Positions 1 to 5,239 of a DNA stretch of 5,239 nucleotides are shown here, one piece after another (position 1 is the stretch's first letter; the number at the start of each line of letters is the position of its first letter). This stretch comes from Rhodospirillales bacterium. Lineage in GTDB: Bacteria; Pseudomonadota; Alphaproteobacteria; Rhodospirillales; Casp-alpha2. A program made the translations under genes and the position numbers. The notes beneath the pieces were generated by a model. It searched no databases. It had not been told where the DNA came from and saw only the letters and a program-made list of their open reading frames with translations. The DNA lies in contig JABJOR010000226.1 of assembly GCA_018664265.1 (NCBI GenBank), positions 1-5,239 of the forward strand, read 5' to 3'.

Positions 1-1062
1 AGAATCGTCACCTCGGGAAACAACTTCACCGATTCGACTGACAGTTTCACCAGCCTCGGTCAGTATTTTTGTTAAATCATTCGCGCGTTCAGCGTCGACA
101 ATGACAACCATTCCCATACCGCAATTGAATGTACGAACCATCTCTGCATTGGAGATACCACCAGCTTTGGCAAGCCAGTTAAAGATTGGTGGTACAGGCC
201 AGCTACCAGCCTGTAGGCAAACCCCAAGATTGTCCGGCAAGATACGAGGAATGTTTTCTGTAAGCCCGCCGCCAGTAATATGGGCAAAGGCGTGCACACC
301 ACCCGCGCGAAGGGCGCTCAAGCAACTTTTGACATAAATTTTTGTGGGCCGAAGCAGAACTTCGCCCATGGTAACGTCAGATTCAAATGGGGCTGCGTCA
401 CTGTACGATACACCCGCAAGCTCCATAACACGGCGAACCAGTGAAAATCCGTTGGAGTGAACTCCGCTGGAGCCCAGAGCCAGCACAACGTTACCTTCAG
501 CCACATCACTGCCTGTCAGCTCGCCACCGCGTTCAACAGCCCCGACACTGAACCCGGCAAGGTCATAATCGCCTTTGGCGTACATTCCGGGCATCTCAGC
601 CGTTTCGCCACCGATCAGGGCACATCCGGCTTGCTTGCACCCAGTCGCTATTCCGGCAATCACTTTGCTGGCCTCATCCACATCAAGCGCACCCGTCGCG
701 AAGTAATCCAGGAAGAATAAAGGCTCAGCCCCCTGCACCACCAAATCATTAACACACATGGCAACCAAATCAATCCCAACATCATCATGGTGGCCTGTCT
801 CGATGGCTATTTTCAGCTTGGTGCCCACACCATCATTGGCGGCAACCAGAACCGGATCATTATAGCCCGCAGCACGCAGATCAAAGAACCCGCCAAACCC
901 GCCAAGCCCAGCCATAACGCCAGAACGTTCCGTCGATTTTGCGTGGGGCTTGATGGCTTCAACCAGGGCATTCCCGGCGTCAATATCAACGCCAGCATCA
1001 CGATAACTGAGGCTATTGGGCCTTTCAATGTCGCTTTTGCCGGATTGTTTGGTATCTGACAT
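1..1062 (-). CDS. purM: Phosphoribosylformylglycinamidine cyclo-ligase (AIR synthetase), C-terminus cut by window edge
   Basis: PurM closes the imidazole ring in purine synthesis: FGAM + ATP gives AIR + ADP + Pi, in the cytosol as a homodimer. The minus-strand frame is open for 354 codons from ATG 1062-1060 to base 1 without a stop or frameshift. Visible family motifs are [13 protein letters not shown] (19-31), the glycine-rich [11 protein letters not shown] (52-62), the ATP-site segment [10 protein letters not shown] (75-84), [20 protein letters not shown] (98-117), [11 protein letters not shown] (151-161), [13 protein letters not shown] (166-178), [15 protein letters not shown] (198-212), [16 protein letters not shown] (261-276) and FNCGMGMV (312-319). 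Bacterial PurM is about 345-370 residues, so probably only a few to some fifteen C-terminal residues are missing. A good Shine-Dalgarno sequence supports the start. It diverges from the plus-strand operon; purN often follows purM and might lie to the left, outside the window. Confidence 0.97.
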   Translation of the reverse strand, partial: MSDTKQSGKSDIERPNSLSYRDAGVDIDAGNALVEAIKPHAKSTERSGVMAGLGGFGGFFDLRAAGYNDPVLVAANDGVGTKLKIAIETGHHDDVGIDLVAMCVNDLVVQGAEPLFFLDYFATGALDVDEASKVIAGIATGCKQAGCALIGGETAEMPGMYAKGDYDLAGFSVGAVERGGELTGSDVAEGNVVLALGSSGVHSNGFSLVRRVMELAGVSYSDAAPFESDVTMGEVLLRPTKIYVKSCLSALRAGGVHAFAHITGGGLTENIPRILPDNLGVCLQAGSWPVPPIFNWLAKAGGISNAEMVRTFNCGMGMVVIVDAERANDLTKILTEAGETVSRIGEVVSRGDDS

Positions 1063-1117
1063 GTAAGTTTGCCTCTTCCTAAAACCTGTAATACATTCTC
1101 GGACTATAGCCGACTAT
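1063..1117. promoter_or_regulatory. Divergent intergenic region (purM / DUF2066 operon) with AT-rich palindrome
   Basis: These 55 bases separate two divergent starts, so promoters for both directions must lie here or reach into the neighbouring coding sequences. No clear sigma-70 promoter stands out. TAATAC at 1089-1094 (TATTAC on the other strand) is a possible -10 element, but no well-spaced -35 accompanies it in either direction. At the right end, GACTATA is repeated directly at 1102-1108 and 1112-1118, one helical turn apart. TATAGCCGACTATA (1105-1118) is a 14-base inverted repeat with one mismatched pair. Either could be an operator; function is inferred only. No GANTC methylation site is present in this spacer. 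Confidence 0.4.
1072..1080 (-). promoter_or_regulatory. Ribosome binding site of purM
   Basis: On the minus strand the purine-rich AGGAAGAGG (1080 to 1072) ends nine bases before the ATG at 1062. It is the strongest Shine-Dalgarno match in the intergenic region and fixes the purM start, giving the expected short N-terminal tail before SYRDAG. Confidence 0.8.
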
Positions 1118-2272
1118 ATGAATGAACAAACGAAGATAATAAATCTGCTCATGATTGCAATCGTTGGATACAGAATTTTTGCCAAAACAGCAACAATCGG
1201 ATTGCTGTTTTTTCTGATGTGCCTGCATTTTCAGACATCAGATAGCTACGCACAAAGCGCAATTTTCGAGATACAAAATATACAGGTGGATGCAACAGCC
1301 GATTCGGCAGCCAAAGCACGCGACAAAGCCCTGGCGGAAGGCCAAAAGAAAGCCTTTACCACTTTATTGCGCAGACTGACCTTACGCGAGCACCATGGTT
1401 TTTTGCCAACACCAGACAGCAATACGGTTTCTACCTATATCAACGACTTTTCCGTATCGGATGAAAAAACATCCAGCGTCCGGTATCTGGCCAAATTGCA
1501 TGCCAGATTTAAAAGCAGTGACATTCGGCTGTTGCTGAGTGAATTCGGCCTACCCTTTGCCGAAACCATCAGCACACCCGTTGTCGCCATCCCGGTGCTG
1601 GAAAGAGGTGGAAAACTTACCTTGTGGGAAGACACCAACATCTGGCGCAAAATATGGCACCAGTTGAATGGCGAAAACGGTCTGGTCCCGTTAATTCATC
1701 CAAAAGGCGACCTCAATGACAAGACGACCATCGGCGCGCAACATGCCATTGATGGTGACGAAGAACGTCTGCAAACCATAGCAAAACAATACAATGCCGG
1801 GGCTGCATTGGTTGTTCATGCATCGCTTCGCCTGTCGGCTGACGGGGATATGAATATCCTGGACATTAATATTACCCGCTATGGTGCCGGGGGAAATGGC
1901 AAGACACAGACCATGACACTATCACAACCTGCCACAGAATCCGTTTCCCAGTTACTGGCCCGGGGCGTCGGCGATGCTGGACGGTTTGTTGAAGACAGCT
2001 GGAAACGCGATAATTTGATGGCCTATGGTGATCGGGGGGTGATTGCCGTATCTGTTCCTTTCAGTGATTTGAAAACCTGGCTATCTATTCAAAAACGCAT
2101 TGAAAACATTGCCATTATTGAACATGTGGATGTTATATTGCTGTCGCGGGATGAAGCACGTTTAAATCTGCATTTTATGGGCAGCTCCAGACAACTTGAG
2201 CTTGCGATGGAACAAACCAGCCTGAAGCTGAGACAAAATGAAGGTGTGTGGTATATTAACCCAACACAATAA
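1118..2272 (+). CDS. DUF2066 domain-containing exported protein, function unknown
   Basis: A 384-residue protein recognised as DUF2066 by the N-terminal pattern FEIQNIQVDATADSAAKARD (50-69) followed by KALAEGQKKAFTTLLRRLT (70-88), an alternating Ala/Arg-rich helix typical of the family. A signal peptide is likely: basic residues R19 and K23, a hydrophobic core at about 24-38 (TIGLLFFLMCL) and a plausible signal peptidase I site after SYA45, so the mature protein would be periplasmic. A hydrophobic stretch at 8-18 precedes R19, which makes the leader from ATG 1118 unusually long. ATG 1151 (Met12) would give a more ordinary 34-residue leader. Neither start has a good Shine-Dalgarno, and an in-frame stop at 1064 rules out starts further left. 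The C-terminal part (about 303-382) ends in a Gly-Val-Trp-Tyr strand. No catalytic motif is seen. It is the first gene of the probable operon, 51 bases before the next. The family assignment is firm; the start and function are not. Confidence 0.88.
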   Translation: MNEQTKIINLLMIAIVGYRIFAKTATIGLLFFLMCLHFQTSDSYAQSAIFEIQNIQVDATADSAAKARDKALAEGQKKAFTTLLRRLTLREHHGFLPTPDSNTVSTYINDFSVSDEKTSSVRYLAKLHARFKSSDIRLLLSEFGLPFAETISTPVVAIPVLERGGKLTLWEDTNIWRKIWHQLNGENGLVPLIHPKGDLNDKTTIGAQHAIDGDEERLQTIAKQYNAGAALVVHASLRLSADGDMNILDINITRYGAGGNGKTQTMTLSQPATESVSQLLARGVGDAGRFVEDSWKRDNLMAYGDRGVIAVSVPFSDLKTWLSIQKRIENIAIIEHVDVILLSRDEARLNLHFMGSSRQLELAMEQTSLKLRQNEGVWYINPTQ

Positions 2273-2323
2273 CAGTCATAAAAACAATCAGATAACGGAC
2301 ACTTTTCGCAAAGCAGAGTAGCA
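2273..2323 (+). other. Short intergenic gap inside the operon, no terminator seen
   Basis: These 51 bases lie between the DUF2066 stop and the TTG start of the phosphatidyltransferase. I see no GC-rich hairpin with a T-run and no clear promoter, so read-through from the DUF2066 gene is the simplest reading. This is the only plus-strand junction in the window wide enough to hold an internal promoter. Confidence 0.5.
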
Positions 2324-2326
2324 TTG
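2315..2326 (+). promoter_or_regulatory. Weak ribosome binding site and TTG start codon
   Basis: AGAG (2315-2318) lies five bases before TTG at 2324-2326. The TTG is chosen because the frame then begins NIPNTITFARIL, matching the conserved N-terminus of CDP-alcohol phosphatidyltransferases. The first in-frame ATG lies inside the catalytic motif (Met53) and would destroy the enzyme. A weak Shine-Dalgarno with TTG suggests low translation of this gene. Confidence 0.65.
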
Positions 2327-2914
2327 AATATTCCAAATACAATCACGTTTGCACGAATTCTTGCTGTGCCTTTCGCGGTGTGGCTGGTTCTGAACGATTC
2401 TCTGGAAACCGCATTCTGGCTGTTTTTAATCGCAGCTATCAGTGATGGCGTGGATGGCTTTATTGCCAAACGATTCAATATGGTAACCCAGCTTGGAAGT
2501 TACCTTGATCCGATTGCCGACAAGGCCTTATTGATCTCTATATACCTGTCTCTTGGTGTTGAGGGGTATATTCCTTTGTGGTTGGTCATTATGGTTGTTT
2601 TCCGGGACCTGCTGATCGTTTCTGGTGCCTTTTTCTACCAAGCTATCACCCAAAATTTGAGCATGGCCCCCTTGATGTCCAGCAAGATAAACACCGTCAT
2701 GCAAATGGCTTACGGTGCAACAGCACTTGCCGCATCCGCTTTCAACTGGAATATTATACCTGTACTGGACATTGCATCCTTTGGAGTTGCGCTGACAACA
2801 GTTGTCTCCGGTGCACTGTACGTGCGAATCTGGGGTAAGAAAGCAAGTGAAATGGAAAATGACCACATGAAAAGTCATACCCCGCATGATGAATCCAGCA
2901 AGGGAAGACTCTGA
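2324..2914 (+). CDS. CDP-alcohol phosphatidyltransferase, probable mitochondrial-type cardiolipin synthase
   Basis: A 196-residue inner-membrane enzyme that transfers a phosphatidyl group from CDP-diacylglycerol to an alcohol, releasing CMP. The signature D-x2-D-G-x2-A-(R/K)-x8-G-x3-D-x3-D is complete at 41-66: D41, D44, G45, A48, K49, G58, D62 and D66, the aspartates that bind metal and activate the nucleophile. Lys replaces the usual Arg at 49, and Arg follows at 50. Hydrophobic segments lie at about 7-23, 28-40, 68-78, 82-104, 127-140 and 147-167, with a polar tail from 171. The acceptor is uncertain. The spacing and residues around FRD (93-95), FFYQ (103-106) and SSKINT (119-124) resemble, from memory, human CRLS1 and related alphaproteobacterial proteins that make cardiolipin from PG and CDP-diacylglycerol. 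A phosphatidylglycerophosphate synthase (PgsA) paralogue is the alternative. Start TTG is set by family alignment. The stop overlaps the next ATG (TGATG). Confidence 0.9.
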   Translation: MNIPNTITFARILAVPFAVWLVLNDSLETAFWLFLIAAISDGVDGFIAKRFNMVTQLGSYLDPIADKALLISIYLSLGVEGYIPLWLVIMVVFRDLLIVSGAFFYQAITQNLSMAPLMSSKINTVMQMAYGATALAASAFNWNIIPVLDIASFGVALTTVVSGALYVRIWGKKASEMENDHMKSHTPHDESSKGRL

Positions 2915-2916
2915 TG
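2901..2916 (+). promoter_or_regulatory. Shine-Dalgarno and TGATG stop/start overlap
   Basis: AGGGAAG (2901-2907) lies six bases before the ATG at 2914-2916, whose A is the last base of the preceding TGA. The arrangement indicates translational coupling of the phosphatidyltransferase and AI-2E genes. Confidence 0.75.
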
Positions 2917-3993
2917 TCCCGCACGCAAAGATTATTATTCTGGGGCTGTGGGCTTGCTGTCTTCCTGCTGCTGATTCACCTGCTCAATGATATTCTGACG
3001 CCTTTTATAGCCGGATTGGCCGTTGCCTACTTTCTGGACCCGCTGGCGGACAGACTGGAAACAAAAGGCTGCTCACGTGTCATTGCGACCCTCATCATCA
3101 CACTAGGTTTCTTCCTGATTGTCGCTTGTGGCCTGATGTTGCTGTTCCCTTTGTTAAAAACCCAAATCATCAGCATCGCCGAGCGCGTTCCGGACCTCAT
3201 GGATTTGATTGAAAGCTTGAGCAAACAGGCTCTGGCACAGGTCAGCACGATCTTGCCCTCAGACGCCATGGATCAAGCCCGGGGTGCTGCAACAGATTAC
3301 GGTGACACCCTGATGGGCTGGGGCAAAAAGGCAGTAAACAGCCTGTGGTCCAGTGGTATGGCAGTGTTCGGGGTTATCTCGTTAATGATTATCACACCGA
3401 TAGTGTCCTTCTTCATGTTGCTGGAATGGGACAATATCGTTGCCCGTGCAGATCACCTTCTACCACGTAAGCAAGCCGGTACAATCCGTGAGCAGCTCGG
3501 CCTGATAGATCAGACAATATCCGCTTTTGTACGCGGTCAGGCATCTGTCTGTCTGGTTCTGATGATATGGTACGCTATTACGTTGAGCCTGATCGGTCTG
3601 GAAGCAGGCCTTTTGATCGGCATCGGTGCAGGGTTGATCTCGTTCATTCCCTACGTTGGAGCTACCACGGGCATTGCCATCGGAGTTGGCATCGCCGTTG
3701 TCCAGTTCGACACAGTTAGCCCCATAGCCATGGTCGCAGGCGTCTTTCTGATCGGGCAAATCGTTGAGAGCTACGTGCTGACTCCCCGTTTGGTTGGTGA
3801 CAAGGTTGGTCTGCATGATTTGTGGATTATGTTTGCCCTGATGGCTGGCGGCACATTGTTTGGTTTTACCGGAGTATTACTGGCTGTGCCATGCGCAGCC
3901 GTTATCGGTGTTCTGATCCGCTTTGGTATCTCACGGTATCTTAAAAGCGCATTTTATCATGGTAATACCGCCAATGAGGACAAGATCACATAA
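2914..3993 (+). CDS. AI-2E family transporter (PerM/TqsA-like membrane protein)
   Basis: A 359-residue polytopic inner-membrane protein of the AI-2E/UPF0118 family. Members have been linked to export of the AI-2 signal (TqsA) or to cation/proton antiport in other bacteria; most, including this group beside hda, have no proven substrate. Hydrophobic segments are seen at about 8-22, 25-42, 55-80, 143-170, 205-228, 231-245, 249-264, 268-287 and 303-338. A soluble, partly helical stretch at about 83-140 separates the early and late membrane parts, as is usual for the family. Typical motifs are ISAFVRGQ (202-209), the family hallmark FIPYVGA (244-250), ESYVLTPRLVGDKVGLHDL (285-303) and a C-terminal GVLLAVPCAAV (320-330). 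Length is normal. It overlaps both neighbours by one base, so it is co-translated between the lipid enzyme and hdaA. The family call is firm; the substrate is unknown. Confidence 0.92.
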   Translation: MSRTQRLLFWGCGLAVFLLLIHLLNDILTPFIAGLAVAYFLDPLADRLETKGCSRVIATLIITLGFFLIVACGLMLLFPLLKTQIISIAERVPDLMDLIESLSKQALAQVSTILPSDAMDQARGAATDYGDTLMGWGKKAVNSLWSSGMAVFGVISLMIITPIVSFFMLLEWDNIVARADHLLPRKQAGTIREQLGLIDQTISAFVRGQASVCLVLMIWYAITLSLIGLEAGLLIGIGAGLISFIPYVGATTGIAIGVGIAVVQFDTVSPIAMVAGVFLIGQIVESYVLTPRLVGDKVGLHDLWIMFALMAGGTLFGFTGVLLAVPCAAVIGVLIRFGISRYLKSAFYHGNTANEDKIT

Positions 3994-3995
3994 TG
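3976..3995 (+). promoter_or_regulatory. hdaA ribosome binding site and TAATG overlap
   Basis: GAGGA (3976-3980) lies twelve bases before the ATG at 3993, a little farther than ideal. The ATG shares its A with the stop of the AI-2E gene (TAATG), so hdaA expression probably depends on translation of the upstream gene. Confidence 0.6.
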
Positions 3996-4688
3996 CCTGC
4001 CCGTCAACTGACCTTTGATCTGGCACACAGGCCATCCCTGTCCGGTGAAGATTTTCTGATCGCACCAGCCAATGTCCAAGCCATAACCTGGATCGATACA
4101 TGGCCGAATTGGCCTTCACAGGTAATGGCCATCTCAGGCCCGGCGCAAAGCGGCAAAACCCACCTTGCCCATGTGTTTATGGCCATGAGCAACGCACACT
4201 TGATTGACGCAGCCGATATCAATCAAGATATGGCGCGCAATCTGGTGGAAGGCAATTCAGCTCTGGTCATTGACAATGCAGACAGCATTGCCGGAAGCGC
4301 ACGTGAAGAGGTGCTGTTTCATATCCTCAACATGCTAAAAGAAACAGGACACCACGCAGTCCTGTGTTCCCGCAATCCGCCAGCAAGGTGGGGGGCGAGC
4401 CTACCAGACTTGCAATCGCGGCTGAATGCGTTGTTGCATGTTGCTATTGAAGACCCGGACGAATCCTTGTTGGCGGCGGTCATGGTCAAACAATTTACAG
4501 ACCGTCAGCTTCGCCTTGATAGTGCAGCCATTGATTATATTTTGCCCCGCATGGAACGGTCCTTCAATTTCGTCAATGAAATCGTTTCAGCAATTGATAA
4601 TCTGGCATTGCGCGAACAACGTAAGATAACAATTCCACTGATCAAACAAGCAATGGAAACCCTTCAACACAATGATATGGAGACTTAA
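3993..4688 (+). CDS. hdaA: HdaA, DnaA-related regulator of replication initiation (RIDA)
   Basis: A 231-residue AAA+ protein equivalent to the ATPase part of DnaA without the C-terminal DNA-binding domain IV, the layout of Hda/HdaA. With the DNA-loaded beta clamp it stimulates hydrolysis of DnaA-bound ATP after initiation and so prevents re-initiation. An N-terminal clamp-binding motif, QLTFDL (5-10), is present in the expected place. The Walker A loop is GPAQSGKT (49-56), the Walker B strand is ALVIDNAD (90-97), the sensor 1 region is LCSRNPP (124-130), the arginine-finger region is LPDLQSRL (137-144), and a sensor 2-like helix contains MERSFNFV (187-194, R189). Length fits HdaA (about 220-240). 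The start is fixed by the clamp motif, which must be close to the N-terminus. The position after an AI-2E gene supports the call. A general DnaA-like chaperone ATPase is the only alternative and is unlikely. Confidence 0.93.
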   Translation: MPARQLTFDLAHRPSLSGEDFLIAPANVQAITWIDTWPNWPSQVMAISGPAQSGKTHLAHVFMAMSNAHLIDAADINQDMARNLVEGNSALVIDNADSIAGSAREEVLFHILNMLKETGHHAVLCSRNPPARWGASLPDLQSRLNALLHVAIEDPDESLLAAVMVKQFTDRQLRLDSAAIDYILPRMERSFNFVNEIVSAIDNLALREQRKITIPLIKQAMETLQHNDMET

Positions 4689-4694
4689 GTCATG
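4679..4694 (+). promoter_or_regulatory. Shine-Dalgarno for the SDR gene, inside the end of hdaA
   Basis: GGAGA (4679-4683) lies within the last codons of hdaA and eight bases before the ATG at 4692. The hdaA stop (4686-4688) sits between them, leaving a 3-base gap. This fixes the SDR start and suggests co-translation with hdaA. Confidence 0.75.
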
Positions 4695-5239
4695 GATCTT
4701 GGCATCAGAGGAAAAAAAGCAATTGTTTGTGCCGCTAGCAAAGGACTGGGCAAAGGCTGCGCCATGTCACTTGCTCGTGAAGGTGTCGACGTCACCATCA
4801 TCGCACGGACCAAAGATATTCTGGAAGCCACGGCAGAAGAAATCCGCTCAATAACGGGCGTAAGCGTTACAGCCATTGCCGCCGACATCACCAAGGACGA
4901 GGGCCGCGAAGCCGCCCTTGCCGCCTGTCCTTCGCCGGACATCATTGTCAATAATGCCGGAGGCCCACCGGTTGGTGATTTTCGCGACTGGGAACGCGAA
5001 GACTGGATCGCAGCCCTTGAAGGCAATATGTTAAGCGCCATTTTTATGATCAAGGCCGTGGTTGATGGCATGATAGAGCGCAAGTTCGGACGCATCGTCA
5101 ACATCACCTCCAGCGCCGTCAAAGCCCCGATCCCAGTTATCGGTCTGTCCAATGGAGCCCGCGCAGGACTAACCGGGTTCGTAGCAGGCCTCGCCCGTGA
5201 AACAGTGCTGCACAACGTGACTATCAATTCCATATTGCC
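4692..5239 (+). CDS. SDR-family protein with atypical catalytic site (beta-ketoacyl-ACP-reductase-like), cut by window edge
   Basis: The first 182 residues of a short-chain dehydrogenase/reductase-fold protein; about 80 residues should follow outside the window. The Rossmann start IVCAASKGLGKG (11-22) matches TGxxxGxG imperfectly: Cys13 and Ala14 replace the Thr-Gly. ADIT (64-67) and NNAG (87-90) are normal. Of the catalytic tetrad, Asn112 (EGNML) and Ser140 (NITSS) are present. Thirteen residues after Ser140, where Tyr is expected, the sequence reads SNGAR (153-157), so YxxxK has become SxxxR. This agrees with what I recall of a divergent BKR-like SDR subgroup described as lacking a perfect cofactor motif and tetrad. 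Annotation as 3-oxoacyl-ACP reductase would be unsafe; cofactor and substrate are unknown, and ordinary SDR chemistry is doubtful. The frame is open to the edge and the translation reaches NSIL, a family-conserved point. It is tightly linked to hdaA. Confidence 0.88.
   Translation, partial: MDLGIRGKKAIVCAASKGLGKGCAMSLAREGVDVTIIARTKDILEATAEEIRSITGVSVTAIAADITKDEGREAALAACPSPDIIVNNAGGPPVGDFRDWEREDWIAALEGNMLSAIFMIKAVVDGMIERKFGRIVNITSSAVKAPIPVIGLSNGARAGLTGFVAGLARETVLHNVTINSIL

Larger units (their letters stand above)
1118..5239 (+). other. Probable operon: DUF2066, phosphatidyltransferase, AI-2E protein, hdaA, SDR
   Basis: Five same-strand genes follow one another with gaps of 51, -1, -1 and 3 bases, and no terminator is visible between them. 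The last four are close enough for translational coupling. The operon continues beyond the right edge. Its promoter is presumably upstream of 1118, or for the later genes possibly in the 51-base gap. Confidence 0.7.

Noticed and set aside
1..1062. Apparent broken purM: only short reading frames with start and stop on both strands.
   Set aside because: Reading the minus strand in one frame from 1062 to base 1 gives 354 uninterrupted codons with all PurM motifs in order. The gene looks absent only because its stop lies outside the window.
1063..1117. Possible purine riboswitch or other structured leader upstream of purM.
   Set aside because: The spacer is only 55 bases and shows no stem system of the needed size; a purine-type aptamer would not fit before the purM start.
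2465..2473. Lys49 in place of Arg in the CDP-alcohol transferase signature (A-K-R instead of A-R).
   Set aside because: A conservative change with Arg next to it, and as I recall common in this alphaproteobacterial subfamily; all catalytic Asp and Gly residues are intact.
2089..2478. 129-codon minus-strand frame spanning the DUF2066/phosphatidyltransferase junction.
   Set aside because: It overlaps two well-supported genes and its translation shows no domain; treated as a shadow frame.
3460..3816. 118-codon minus-strand frame inside the AI-2E gene, rich in Asp/Asn/Gln.
   Set aside because: Its composition is that expected from the complement of a hydrophobic membrane-protein sequence; no motif or ribosome site.
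4262..4283. HdaA Walker B reads VIDNAD, with Asn in place of the DnaA-type second acidic residue.
   Set aside because: E. coli Hda also has a Walker B of the Asp-Asn type as I recall, so this is normal for the Hda group and not evidence of inactivation.
4685..5233. 182-codon open frame on the minus strand opposite the SDR gene.
   Set aside because: It mirrors the codon pattern of a clear SDR gene, is rich in Ser/Ala/Arg/Pro with no recognisable motif, and has no support as a gene.

Overview
The window is a compact piece of bacterial chromosome, most probably from an alphaproteobacterium of moderate GC content. The main reason is gene content and order: a minus-strand purM faces away from a plus-strand run of a DUF2066 exported protein, a CDP-alcohol phosphatidyltransferase, an AI-2E-family membrane protein and HdaA (a DnaA-family regulator without the DNA-binding domain). 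From memory, purM/DUF2066/AI-2E/hda neighbourhoods recur in alpha- and gammaproteobacteria. No rRNA, tRNA, mobile element, CRISPR array or convincing terminator is visible.

Layout. Positions 1-1062 (minus) hold purM, intact from its start but cut by the left window edge just before its expected C-terminus. Positions 1063-1117 are a 55-base divergent spacer with an AT-rich near-palindrome/direct repeat beside the first plus-strand start. Positions 1118-2272 encode a secreted DUF2066 protein. After a 51-base gap, a TTG-started gene (2324-2914) encodes a membrane phosphatidyltransferase that looks like the bacterial relative of mitochondrial cardiolipin synthase. It overlaps the AI-2E gene (2914-3993) by one base, which overlaps hdaA (3993-4688) by one base. 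Three bases later an SDR-fold gene begins (4692) and runs off the right edge. The plus-strand genes look like one operon, with translational coupling from 2324 onward.

How the genes may fit together. PurM is purine biosynthesis and is transcribed the other way. HdaA shuts down DnaA by stimulating ATP hydrolysis on the DNA-loaded sliding clamp. The phosphatidyltransferase makes an anionic phospholipid, and anionic phospholipids are known to help recharge DnaA with ATP in E. coli. The operon may therefore pair an off-switch for initiation with an enzyme making the lipid that favours the on-state; this is inference from gene order only. The DUF2066 protein and the AI-2E protein have no assigned job here. 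The terminal SDR protein has a recognisable Rossmann fold but lacks the catalytic Tyr and Lys.

I see no wholly new system. The points most worth following are the mitochondrial-type cardiolipin synthase candidate next to hdaA, and the catalytically atypical SDR gene joined to the operon.
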